Source of the DNA: Tetracentron sinense
Lineage: Eukaryota > Streptophyta > Magnoliopsida > Trochodendrales > Trochodendraceae
DNA: 64,000 nt
Assembly: GCA_015143295.1 (NCBI GenBank)
Contig: CM026570.1
Location: 22,203,250-22,267,249 of the forward strand
Direction: 5' to 3'
In this document: positions 20,736-32,069 of the stretch, piece after piece
Numbering within the stretch: the stretch's first letter is position 1
Layout of the letters: the number at the start of each line of letters is the position of its first letter
Notes under the pieces: generated by a model
Told to the model about the DNA's origin: nothing
The model's database searches: none
The model's input: the letters and a program-made list of their open reading frames with translations, nothing else
Made by a program: the position numbers and the translations under genes

Positions 20736-20989
20736 ATACTCCTTCAGGACGAAAAAAGCTTGAGAACAATCCTTCGTCCATCGAAAGATGGAGTCTTTGC
20801 GTAATAACTCGAAGAGTGGCTTGCATCAATCAAAAGACTTTGAAATGAACCTGTTAAGGGCAACAATCCGTCCTGTCAACTTCTGAATCTCTTTCCTCAT
20901 CCTTGGCTCTAGCATGTCGAGAAGAGCATGAATCTAAGCTAGATTAGCCTCAATCCCTTGCTAGCTAACCAGATAACCCAAGAAGTTGC

Positions 20990-21825
20990 CTGAGGTGACG
21001 CCGAATATGTACTTCTCCGGATTTAATTTTAGATTGAAAGCTCGAATGATAGAGAAAGGCTAGACCAGGTCAGTTGTATGGGTCCTCTGGGCTGGACTCT
21101 TCACCACGATGTCATCAATGTATACTTCCACTGTCTTTCTAAGCAATGGTCCAAACATTATTATCATCAACCTTTGGTAAATAGCACCAACATTTTTTAC
21201 ACCAAAAGGCATAATTCGGTAGCAGAATAACCCACACTTTGTGATGAAAGCAGTCTTCTTTTGATCTTCATCAGCAAGGAGAATCTGATTATACCCCGTC
21301 CATAAAGAAAAACATCTCATGACCAACAATTGCATTGATAAGTCTATCAATCCTAGGCAAAGGAAAAGAGTCTTTCGGACAAGCTTTATTAAGATTGGTG
21401 AAATCTATACAGACTTTGATCTTTCCACTCTTCTTAGGAACTGCCACCACATTTGCTATCCACTATAGATATTAGACTTCACGGATGAATCCGTTGTGCA
21501 TGAGCTTGTCAATCTCCTCGTTGACGGCATCATGATAAGCAGGAGCAAGTCTTCTTGGCTTCTGCTTAACAGGACAGAGAGTAGGATCAACATTCAAGTG
21601 ATGAAAAATAACTTCCGAGTTGATCCCCGTCATATGTTTATGCGACCAAGCAAAGACATCAAGATTCTTCTTTAAAAAAAATAACAGCTCGGCCTCTTCT
21701 TTCTTTGTCATACTTGTCCCTATCAACAGCACCCGTGGCTCTGCATCCGTCCCCAAGTTTACAGCTTTCATGGGCTCAACAGATGGTCTTTCAACTAATT
21801 CAGCCACGTCTTCCTCTTCGGTCAC
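20990..21825 (-). pseudogene. Tat reverse transcriptase
   Basis: Starts with the conserved lead-in (LDVFAWSHKHMTGI..., KQKPRRLAP, EEIDKLMHNGFIREV). Two stops at about 21464-21471 follow, then VVAVPKKSGKIKVCIDFTNLN, GYNQILLADEDQKKTAFIT, FCYRIMPFGVKN and the catalytic VEVYIDDIVVKS with both Asp intact. Catalytic residues survive although the frame is interrupted. Confidence 0.9.
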
Positions 21826-22038
21826 CTTGCACTGTAACTACTATTTAGAAGTGCTCGGAATGGAAAAGTGACACTTTTGGAAAGCTAGCTGATCGCCCCT
21901 GATCTCCATAGGTCCGTCTTGAGTGGGGAACTTCAAAACTTGATAATAAGATGAGGGGACAGCCCTCATCTCATACGTTTACCATCGTCCAAGAAAAGCA
22001 TTATAAGGGGACAGAGCATCAAGGATGACGAATCGTGT

Positions 22039-22600
22039 TTACAACACAATCGACCCGGCCTGGACTGGTAAGATGACATCTCCGAGGGGCTGCATTGAAA
22101 TTTCATCAAACCCAACCAAAGGAGTCTGTGATGAGACCAATAAGGATTGGTCTAACTTCATCTGGGTGAAGGCCGGGAGATACAGAATGTCCACCAAACT
22201 TCCTGAATCAACAAACACCCTCTTGATATCATAGTCTCCTATCATCATCTTGAGGACAAGAGCATCATAATGAGGTCGAACCACGGTTTCCATATCGTGG
22301 TAGATGAAGATCAAAGCTTGCTCGATGCCTCTTGATGTTGGCTGTACTTGACATACCTCAACCATATGAGACAGCTTCCTGGTCTTGGTGCAGAAATCCT
22401 TCTCTAAATCCGCCACTGGAGAACAAGCACGGTGGATAACATTGATCGTGCTAGTTGGTGCTCCTCCGCCCCTTTTTTGATCATGATTTGGATTCACAGG
22501 CCCTTCCATGTGTGGAAGGTTTGGGGGAACTTGATTCTGTGCTTGCCCCACGGCAGCACCAGGGACCATGTACTTCCTCAAATAGCCTTCCCGAACGAGC
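22039..22600 (-). pseudogene. Tat protease region
   Basis: Contains KRVFVDSGSLVDILYLPAFTQM, the Tat version of the retroviral aspartic-protease site (family usually VDSGSSADILY), followed by PLVGFDE. The frame runs from gag into this without a clear start of its own, consistent with a single gag-pol frame. Confidence 0.85.
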
Positions 22601-22639
22601 CGCTCTAGGTACTCTCTCAGGATCCTGCATCAATCGGTC

Positions 22640-25035
22640 GAATGACCTCGACACTTATGATAATGGCAATAATCATGAGCTCGGAACCCTTCGGTGATGT
22701 CTGTGATGGCTCAGGCTGGCCACTCGAAGTAAGACTCATTCACCATAGTCTGCATTATCGTTGTCGGGCTGACTGAAAAATGGATTTGGTTAACTTGGCT
22801 TTGATATGGATGCCTCTCCGTTGTCTGATTGCCCCACTCTCTGGGACCTTGCACTGATCTGGACTTATATGGGTTGGGCTGGTAAGGACGTTTGTCTATC
22901 CGTCCTTGCTGTTTGCTAATTCTGATTGGACTAAATGGGTCGCCAATCCTGCTGTTGTTGCTGATTTTGATTCTGACTTTGAATTACTTCATACGGGAGC
23001 CGATCCGACTGATCCCGCTGACTTACATAGACAATCCTCTCCCTCGGCTCATACCGTGGCGATCCTTCATCATCAAAAGAATCATACCTCGATCTCTTCC
23101 TCTTCTTTGAGGTGGATACTCCGTCCACCCTTTCCACGACTTCCACTCCTACTCCCCTTAACCTTGGTCGTGCTACGATCGCAGTGTCATCCTCAAATCT
23201 CCCAAATTTAGCTGCATGGACCAGCATGTCATCAAGTTTGGTGGGACAGTCGAGAGCGAGGGACTCGTACATCTTGGAGTTCTTGGGCAGTGCATTCTTG
23301 ATCTTGTCAATGTTCGAGACTTCGTCACTGAACAGTTGAATGAAATTCCTAAGAGACTCCGAGGGATTCATTTTTAGGGCAAAGAGGGAATCCACGCATC
23401 TCTTCTTCTTCATGTTAACAATGTACTGATCGATAAAGGCTGACCTTAGTCCTACCATACTTTTTATTGATCCAGAAGGGAGGTTATGAAAGCACCTTGC
23501 AGCTGATCATGTCAGACGGTTTGGGAAAGCCTTACAGAGTAGGTTATCATCAGGATTGTGGAGAGCCATAACATGCTTGATGTTGAATAGATGGTCAACT
23601 GGATCCATCCTTCCATCAAACATGATGAAGTTCGGTGTCATGAACTTCGAAGGAGTGTACAACTGGTTGATCTCTTTTGAGAAGGGAGAGGTTCCAACAT
23701 CCAACTTCACTTACCTAGCAAACTAGTCTAGAGTACTTCCGCATGTGTCTCCAACATGGGCACTGATCATGGCTTCCAAATCCTTAGGGGTCATCCACAT
23801 CCTTTGGTCTCCGTAATGCGTTTGATTATTTGACTCTCGGGCATCACGAACCTGTGGCTCCTCATGGGGGTACTGGAAGTTGCGATCATCACGAGCATAT
23901 GGCTCTCGCTGCTCAGCACTGACATGATGATTCCATGGTTCAACACGGGCGTACCCAAGCTCTCACGGTTCAACACGAGCAAACTGAAAAAGAGGAGAAT
24001 GGTGTCTAAATGCATCATGGGGAGGAGAGAGAAGCATGAACATTTCATCAAAATTTCCATGCAATGGTGGGGATGCATGTCGTGCCCTTGGACCTCTTGG
24101 AGGGGATGGGAGAGTTGTCACTAGGGCTGTATTCAGGCCAAGCTTGACCGGGCTTGGCCAAGCCCGGCTCGGCTTGAAGTAGTTTGATCGAGGCCCGAAG
24201 CCTGGCTCAGCCCAAAAACAGGTTCGATTGTGCGCCCCGAAGCTCGGCCCAAAAAAAAAAAAATTGGCTTGAAGCCCGGCTCGGCCCAAATTGATTCAAG
24301 CTCAAGCCGGGCTTGGCTCGAGCTCGGCTTCAATTCCCTTTTTTTTAAAAATAAAATTTTATATTATTTATATATATAATAATGATATATATAAATAATA
24401 TATATATATATTTTTTAAAATAATTTTCGAGCTGAGCCGAGTTCGGGCCAAGCCAAACCTCAATCGAGTCGGGCTTCAAGCTGGGCCGAGCCGCATAGGG
24501 GTGGGCTTGAGCTTGACTTGAATTAGCTTTCGGGCTTTTTTTAGGATTGGCTTGACTTGTTCGAGCCCAAAATTTCGGGCCGATCTCGGGCCGAACTGGG
24601 CCAAGCCGAGCCGCACCAACGGGCCAATCGGGCTTTGTGCAGCCCTAGTTGTCACCGTACATCCGGCCTTGGTGAGGGCCATCTTCGGGCACTGTGATGT
24701 GGAGATTCAAGCCGCCTAATCCCTCCCTGAAGATCATCTCGGTTAAGTGGCTGCAAAGCTGGGTGCCGAGGAGAATAAGCACCGATCCTCAGCTCCAAGG
24801 GGAGTTTGAGTTGGGATTCGAAGATATCGTTCTCATAAGCATCCAACCTCTCTTGAAACATCTGCTGGTCACTTACCAATCGATCTAACGTCAACTGTTG
24901 TTGCTGCAATAGAGCAATGATTTTGGAGGTCTGAGATATATCTTCTTCAGGAGCTGGTCTTGATGTTTACCCAACTTCCAAGATTGTTGGCCTAACCATA
25001 TCTTCGGCAAGGGGAATTTGAGCTCTGTCTGACAT
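22640..25035 (-). pseudogene. Tat gag, interrupted by a hAT MITE
   Basis: Begins with ATG at 25035 (MSDRAQIPLAED) 31 bp past the primer-binding site. It contains a Gln-rich stretch (LLQQQQLTLDRLVSDQQMF), then the retrotransposon gag domain: PSKFMTPNFIMFDGRMDPVDHLFNIKHVMALH at 23507-23710 and LRSAFIDQYIVNMKKKRCVDSLFALKMNPSESLRNFIQLF at 23300-23458. A basic region (KKRKRSRYDSFDDEG) and the CHYHKCRGHSTD-type zinc knuckle near 22650 follow. An early stop lies at about 24968, and the 526-bp MITE at 24122-24647 splits it. Residue runs are quoted in fragments only. Confidence 0.85.
24122..24647. mobile_element. hAT-type MITE inserted in Tat gag
   Basis: Inverted ends TAGGGCTG...CAGCCCTA with perfect 8-bp duplications GTTGTCAC at 24114-24121 and 24648-24655. 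The body is filled with AAGCCCGGCTCGGC-type words in both orientations plus an (AT)-rich core. No coding capacity. It inserted after the Tat element. Confidence 0.93.
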
Positions 25036-25065
25036 GATAAGCGAGGTGGTAGGATCGTTTATGAG

Positions 25066-25085
25066 TTTCCCACAGACGGTGACAA
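25066..25085 (-). promoter_or_regulatory. Primer-binding site of the Tat element
   Basis: The minus strand reads TTGTCACCGTCTGTGGGAAA, four bases inside the 5' LTR. Tat-lineage elements typically have TTGGCGCCGTCTGTGGGAA here, so the 3' part matches and the GGCGCC core has become GTCACC. It fixes the orientation of the element. Confidence 0.75.
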
Positions 25086-25089
25086 TTTT

Positions 25090-25823
25090 TGTGATGGATT
25101 TTCTTAGATCATCCACGCGTCACTAGCTCAGCTTCTGATTGGCTGATAGAAGGTAGAAGGTAGGTTCACAATACGCCGTTGGTGAAGCAGGTGGGGGCCC
25201 CTCCTGTCAAAGTCCTCCGACGATCAAGTTAGTATGTATTGAAAATGAAGTACAAATAACAAACTTTGAAAGAGAGAGCTCAGAGGTTTTGTAACAGTGT
25301 CTAGATAATTCTTCTATAATCTTTTAGTAATTTTTTCAATAGTCCCTACCTTAGGGGAGGTTTGGGGTATTTATAGGCTTGAATTCAGATGCCTCATGAT
25401 GCCCATGCATGGCCATGCAACTTACTTTATGATCATTACCAAATATGTCAGACAGATCTTCATGCATACGTGTCACACGTGTGAGCCTACTATTTCTAAG
25501 GTCGGTCTTGGGTCGAAAGCAGGCTGAGATGACCAGCATTAAATGGTAAGACATTGTTTTTCACCTAACAACAGAGTAAATAGATCGCCTTCTGATCATT
25601 CTGTCCTGTAAGGCAGTTCCATCCTCAGATGTGATCACAAGTCCGTCCTTGGTACGAGCAGGATACTTGAAACCGTCCTTCAAACGACGATATCTGAAAC
25701 CGTCCTAGGAAGCACGAGTTTTACGCCACAAATGAAATATGGAAACTTTATTCGTCCTTCTCAAGAACGAGAATTCTACTCGCCCTTGCAACACTTGTTT
25801 AGTTACGAATTTTATCCATTACA
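25090..25823 (-). repeat. 5' LTR of the Tat element, 734 bp
   Basis: Same termini as the other LTR. Two copies of the 27-bp minisatellite instead of four. Target duplication TTTGG follows at 25824-25828. Confidence 0.93.
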
Positions 25824-25828
25824 TTTGG

Positions 25829-26439
25829 CTTTGAAGTTTTACTTTTGAAGTTGAGTATGTTTTGGAATTGATTTTTGTAGGTATATCAGTTCGTAGTTTG
25901 GAGCTGTTAAGGTTGAAATTTTAGGCATATTCTTGGTTGATTTGAGGGGTGAAAATTCATACCAGTGTGCTTGTTTGTGTCGAGCTCGACTCCAACGAAA
26001 GGACAGATAATGAAGGAAGCAAATGTGGCCTTCGCTATCCCCTCTCATTTTGATCCAAAAGAGGACAAAAGAATTAGGTCAACTTCGACAGTGCGATCCG
26101 TCGGATTCCAGTCATGACCCATAATATTTTGCTTGCTGGAAAGGCTATACGATAAAGAAGGAAGAGGGCTTTATTGTCCTTCTTTTCCTAGGAAGATGAG
26201 TAAGCAAACTCTACTTTTCATAGGGGTTGTGGCCTAACCGTATGTCTCATACGAAAAAAAAAAACTCGACTTTTCATGAGCTTTTTCAAAGCATGGGGTA
26301 CAATCAGTAAAGTTTGAGGTACCCTTAACACCACCACCCAAAAAGAAAAAAACGAAATTCAAAAAAAGGGCAACGACTTCTTTTAGGCTCGTAATCTTCT
26401 CCTTTTAACACCATTTAATTTAATTGTGATTAAGATTTA
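25829..26439. other. Unassigned flank right of the Tat element
   Basis: No coding frame recognised. It is the continuation of 13489-13974 before the Tat insertion. Confidence 0.45.
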
Positions 26440-27115
26440 CCCAATCCTATGTTCACCCACTTATCTCTGGTTTTTAGAAAAAAATATTTAAAAAATTTTA
26501 ACTCTAGGAGGTAATGAATTTTAACGACGGTTTTAAAATTTTTTATTATTTTTTCTAAAAATCAATGATAGGTGAGTGAACCCTACGAGTGAGTGAATCT
26601 TAACCACCGTTAAAATGTGTCAAAAGAGACATGTGGCTATCTCAGGAGTGTAACCGGTTTTGCCAAAACCGGTTACAACTGGAGAAGATTACATCCCCTT
26701 CTTTTAAGGGCCTGGTGGGGCCGATCCACCTCCCCTTCCCCGACAAGGAGTCAAATCCTCTGCGGTGATGACCGGATTTGGCAAATCCAGCTATCCCCCC
26801 TAGAGGTCGCCATGTGTCTCCTTTGACACCCCTTCACCCACCCTTAGGGTTCAGCCACCCATCCTTGTTTTTTTTTTTAAATATTAATTCTTTTTTTTAA
26901 AATTAAAAAACTGTTTTTAAAGTTTTTTTTAATATTAAAAACAGGTTTTTAATTAAAAAATAATAATTTATATTTAAAAAAAAAACCAAGGATGGGTGAG
27001 TGAACCCTAAAGGTGCGTGAACTTTACCGACGATCAAGGGGTGTCAAAGGAGACACGTGGCGACCTCTAGGGGTGATAACCGGATTTGCCAAATCCGGTT
27101 ATCACCGTAGATGAT
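26440..27115. repeat. Compound fold-back repeats upstream of the host gene
   Basis: Two nested inverted repeats. The inner pair is 26755-26870 (minus) against 26985-27115 (plus): ~110-bp arms that include GATAACCGGATTTGCC, GACACGTGGCGACCTC and GGATGGGTGAGTGAACCC, around an AT-rich loop. The outer piece, 26440-26680, has arms around 26450 and 26550 plus a third copy of the GTGTCAAAAGAGACA-ACCGGTT module at 26610-26680. Short perfect palindromes such as ACCGGTTTTGCCAAAACCGGT occur at their centres. The same words reappear in weaker form at about 12480-12550 and 33600-33780, so this is a repeat family of fold-back MITEs. It ends about 50 bp before the TATA-like box of the host gene. Confidence 0.75.
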
Positions 27116-27168
27116 TTGGCTCCCCCCAACAAAATGTCAGAGAGTTACACGTGAGGTCTCTCCCAGGC

Positions 27169-27174
27169 TATAAG
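27169..27174 (+). promoter_or_regulatory. TATA-like box of the HABP4-family gene
   Basis: TATAAG, about 195 bp before the ATG. It is followed by a pyrimidine-rich start-site-like region (CTTCTTTTGCCC). A six-codon upstream ORF (ATG at 27261, TGA at 27279-27281) lies in the leader. Confidence 0.5.
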
Positions 27175-27290
27175 TACTTTACCCGCCACTTCACAGCTAC
27201 GCTTCTTTTGCCCTTCGTCAGTGGGTTCAAATCGTAGACGAGAGAGAGAGTAGCAAGAAGATGGAAGAATTTATCTGGTGAAAGAATTTC

Positions 27291-27305
27291 TAGGGTTAGG
27301 GTTTG
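27291..27305 (+). promoter_or_regulatory. Telo-box-like motif in the 5' leader
   Basis: TAGGGTTAGGGTTTG is the telomere-repeat (telo-box, AAACCCTAA) motif common in promoters and leaders of plant translation and ribosome-related genes. A possible leader-intron acceptor (TTGCAG) lies just before the ATG at 27365. Confidence 0.55.
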
Positions 27306-27364
27306 AGAATGTGGTAATCGGTAGAGAAAGAAACCCTGTTCGATCTCTGGAATTGCAGGTTTCC

Positions 27365-30300
27365 ATGGCCCGACAGGAGAACCCGTTTGCCCTTTTGGGG
27401 GATGACGATGGTGACGATCTCACAACTCTTCTTGCCAACGTCGCCGTCAAGGTTGCGCCTTCGCCGGCGACGGAGAAGAAGAAGCAGCGGCAGCCGAAGA
27501 ACCAGCAGTCTCAGTCTGTTCCGTCTGCTAAGTTCCCCTCGAAGCCTCTTCCTCCTGCTGATTCCGGTGAGTGTTCTTCTTTCATGAATCTTATTGATTT
27601 GTCGATTCAATCGTAGTCTCGTCTGAGGTTCAAATCTTTGATTCCATTTTCAGTGATTTAGGGATTTTTTAGTTCTTCCTTTCCTTTGTCAATGCGGTGG
27701 TGTTCTTGATTAATTTCAGTGAAAGCGGAGAGAGGGAGAGGAAGAGGTGGGCGAGGTCGTGGGTCGGGAAGGGCTGTATCAGGTGGGAACGATGCTGGAC
27801 AGTTTGGGGACAGCCAGGAAGATGGTAACCAGTGGAATTCTGGTGGGGTTTCTGATGGAAATGCATTTGGTGATAGTTGGCATGGGCCGGGGCGGGGTAG
27901 AGGAAGAGGATTCAATGAAGATCGTGGATTTGGAAATGAAGGTCAAGTTTATGGTGGCAATGAAAACCAAGGGCAAGGTGGTGATGGTTGGGAAGAAGGA
28001 AGTGAGACTCGGAGTAAAGTCTATGGCAGAGAGACTGGTTCCTTAACAAATGAGAACAGGCCGTTTGGAAATAGGAATTGGAATGCAGGTGGTGAGAGAA
28101 GAGGATATAGTGGGGAGAATCGTGAATTCACGGGTGGAAGGGGCCGTGATGGGATGAGGTATGGAAGGAACGAAGGACTGAATGGTTCTGAACATAAAGA
28201 GGACCTCGGTGATGGGAAAGAGCAAACTGCTAACAATTGGAGTAACAACAATGGTGGAGGTGAATGGTATGCCTTATCCTAAATCTTTCCACTTCTATTA
28301 TTTAATACATTAACTCAGCAATTATATTTAATATTTATTCTATTTCTCGCATCTCTGCTTAATTAACTACATTTTTTGGATACCGAACAAAAAAATTAAC
28401 TACTTTCTTGGATTGTTGGATACATTAGCTCTTACTTTTTTTTCTTTTTTTTTTATAAGCGTGGATATCCTGATCATGCAGGACAATGCAAACTAACTTA
28501 GGATGATGTGTTTCTGAGATAGGAATTCAAATTTCAGCAGTAATAATAAATAAAAATTATTTAAATTCCACAATCACCATAAAGAACTCCAAAAAGGAGA
28601 TTAGCAATGCCCTAGGTTAAATCACAATCCCGCTATATTGAATTCTCAAATCTGATTTAGGTGATCATAATAGAAGTAGGAACTTCCACTAGCTTAGAGA
28701 TTTTAGGCCAGTAACCAATAAGATTCCCTTGCCAATTTGAGGATTACAAAAGATTAAGCTAGGCTCAACAATGGTTATAGGTTGAAGCATGCATGTAAGG
28801 TCTATCTTCAAGCCCTATTGGATTGAATAATACAAACCAGCAGCAATAGTCAAAAAAACTTTCAAAATCTAGGGTTAGGGTTTAGAGATCTTGCTGTTTT
28901 AGGGTTTTGAGATGGTATTAGGGTTAGGGTATGGCTGTCCTAGAGTTTTAGGGAAAAGGGAATGATGTAGGCTGCAGTTTGATTGGGTTATAATAGCTGT
29001 AACAGCAATACAGGGACAGATTAGGGCTTGCAACAGGAAGGGACAGGGCTGGACAGCAACAGTGCAACTCCAGATTTTCTGGAACAACAGGATAAGCTTA
29101 AGAGTAGGGCTGTAGAACAAGGGGGCAGCAAGAAGAAAGGGTTCTAGGGTTTTGGGACTTAGGTATACTGGGGAGATTAGGGTTTACAATAGAAAACAGA
29201 AGAATAAAAGAGAATAATGGAGAAGAAGGGAAGAAAGATAGAAAAGATCATCTTGGAATCACTCCAAGATTGGCATCACACAATTCCCATCACAGGAGAT
29301 TCTAAAAACTAAAAAGCTCTCATATTTCATTCATGAAAATTTATCTCTCATAAAAGAGTTTTTATAACTATTTATAAAGGCTCTTAAAACCTCCTACGAA
29401 ATCTAGGTCATTAAACTAATCGATGGTCAAGATTAAACCTAATAACATGTAATAAGACTAAAGTACTCTCAATTACTTAAAATATCATTATAACTCACTA
29501 GTACCACACATAGGGCCAAATTTGGGCCTTATAAAAGCTCAAATTAAACTCCTAACATAAAGAGACATGCTGAATTCTTCTCATGGGGTCTTCATGATGA
29601 ATCTTATGTACACATAAGACCTTCAACGCTCCAAATCATCCATCAAAAGCTCGAATCAACCCCATGTACATGTTGTTCATCCACAAGGAAACATGTGTAG
29701 GAGCTCTCCTCCTCCTCCGCTAGTACACTCGCACACTAGATGCTCTGATGTCCGCATTATAGTCTCACTTGTTGCATAGGGAATACCCCCACCCATACAA
29801 CTTTCTTGGATTGTTGTGTCTTTACTCTTTACTTTAGTGCCCTTTTTTGGTAGTCTTTTGTTATAGTGGGTAACCATTTACACAAATGGGATTTCATAAA
29901 ATGCTATAAAATTCAGAAACAATAGGTCACAAATCAATCAATCTAAAGTATTTAGACATAGTATGAATATTGGTAAGCCAATTTTAGGATACGTACGGGG
30001 GATATGCTTGAATAGGTTAGATAAAATTAAGATGAGCTAAAATACGCTTGGATATCCAAGTAAAACTTGGATACCTTGCATAAAACTTCTTGTAATGCAA
30101 ATATGAGTTAAAATTAAACTAAATAAAATCCCTTAACATTTATAACTATACATATGAGAGTTAAGAATTCTTTAAGCTCAAAAAGGTGAGCATGCTGATA
30201 AATAGGTATAAAAATGCAAACCATAGTCACTTACCATATAAGTAATATAATCTAAATATGAAAAACGTTATACATAAGAAAGTATTAATTTTATATTCAT

Positions 30301-32029
30301 AAAATAATTGACATACATGATAGAAGCTTAATACCACATTAAATTACATGCTGACTTGAACATTGTAGGCTCAGAAAATGAATAGAGTGGTACATGATAA
30401 GTGTGCCAGACATGATTACATATTGTGGCCAACTCATCTAAATGTGGTATGTGGCTTGGTTGGTACATATTTATGTACGCCTATTGTTGACTGGCATCTG
30501 GAGCATACACTATCTCAATCGACTGCCAACCTGAGAGCTGTGAAATTTGTCCATTAATGTCACTTGATGCCTGAGATTGAGCATCATGTTCATAAGCTCC
30601 AAATAAGTAGGATTGAGCATCATGACCATAACCATATAAGACAAAGATGCATTTTTCATATATATAGCCACTATCATAATGACTATGCTGACCCATAACC
30701 ATATAAGACGAAGATGCACTTTTCATATACATAGCCACTATCATGATGACTATGCTCGTCAACACTGATTCTATCCATCTCATGCATCATGTCATCTGTG
30801 TCTTGCGACTAGGGGTGTTAATGGGCCGGGGTTGGGCTTGGGTTTTTGTAAATTCTGAATTGGCCCAACCCGCTTATAATAGGTTTTGAGGCTTGAAATT
30901 GGCCCGTTGACATCCCTACCTGTGACTGCCTATAATGGCCCGCATGTCCAGCCGGTCGTACACTTTCATTTTGTCATTGCTCGTACGTCTGGCTTTTGTA
31001 GATTTTAGGGTTTCAAATTTTAAAAAAAATGTTGAAAAATTGTAGATTTTTCTATAAAAATTTTGATCTATGAATTTTGAATGAATAGATTTACTCATTT
31101 TGGGTTGATTAGAACCTATTTTACCTATTTTCATGAATTTAAAGAATTAAAATGGGGGAAAAGAGAGGAAATTTTGCATACCTTCAAAATTTTAGGAAAA
31201 TCTTTTCAATTTGAAATCGAATGCTTAGATCTTTTTTTAACCTAAAGCCGATAATGGAGTTTTTGTTTTAGGCTTAGAAATTAATCAGAGAAGAAAAAAA
31301 ATGCAAGAATAGGTTTTAGGGGTGTTTTAAAGCGCACAAATGTTCTCCACCTTCCGTTTTATAATGTGCTAACCGATACTGTTTACGTATCGGTCTACAC
31401 TCAAATTAAATTTAAAAACAAATAAAAAAAGGGTATCGTAAAGAATAGGTGGGTATTGTGCGTATCGAACCGATACCCATTGATATGTTATTAATATTTA
31501 GCATTATTATAAGTTCCTCGTGCCAGTTTATCACTTTATTGGTAACCTCCAAAACCGATACGCTTGATTTGTATCAATAATTTAATCCATGTATTAAGAT
31601 GTAAGAATCAAAGTAACACTTGTATTGATAGTTGCTTCTGCATCCCAGATAGGTATTTGTTGCTTCTTCCGCTATTTTTTCTAGAACTTTCTATCTTGTT
31701 GGCTTTCTGCGAAGTTGCAAGACCCATTCCTAGTTCTTTGGTCTCTTCTGTCAGAGGAAATAGTTTGGGTTTTGTGGACGGAGAGGAACAATAGGACTCT
31801 TGAGGGTTCATCTTCGTCTTTGGAGCAGGTATACCTGAGGACCAGCCAATTACTTCTCGAGTGGTGCTCCATTAGTCGGGTCTCGGAGGAAATCATTATA
31901 TTACTTTGTTGTAGGTCTTGTTATTAAGTTATAGTTTCTCCTTTTTGTTTGGGGGGGGGGGGGGGGGGTATGAACTCCTCGTCTTGCTCTTTTTTCTTTT
32001 TTTCTTCTCTTTTCCTTGTTGGAGCTTGT

Positions 32030-32069
<40 letters not shown>

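Larger units (their letters stand above)
13980..25823 (-). mobile_element. Complete Ty3/gypsy element, Tat lineage, 11.8 kb
   Basis: Two LTRs (13980-14764 and 25090-25823) in the same orientation, bounded by perfect 5-bp duplications TTTGG (13975-13979 and 25824-25828). The primer-binding site lies left of the right LTR, so the element reads right to left: gag, protease, RT, RNase H, a second archaeal-type RNase H, integrase. An extra ORF on the opposite strand then lies between pol and the 3' LTR. The dual RNase H and the antisense ORF place it in the Tat lineage (Retand/Grande/RIRE2-like). Stops and frameshifts are scattered through gag-pol, so it is not autonomous now. A hAT MITE has inserted into gag. 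It is the largest intact structure in the window. Confidence 0.95.

Noticed and set aside
27296..28251. Long minus-strand ORFs opposite exons 1-2 of the host gene
   Set aside because: Shadows of RG-rich coding sequence; no splice or motif support.
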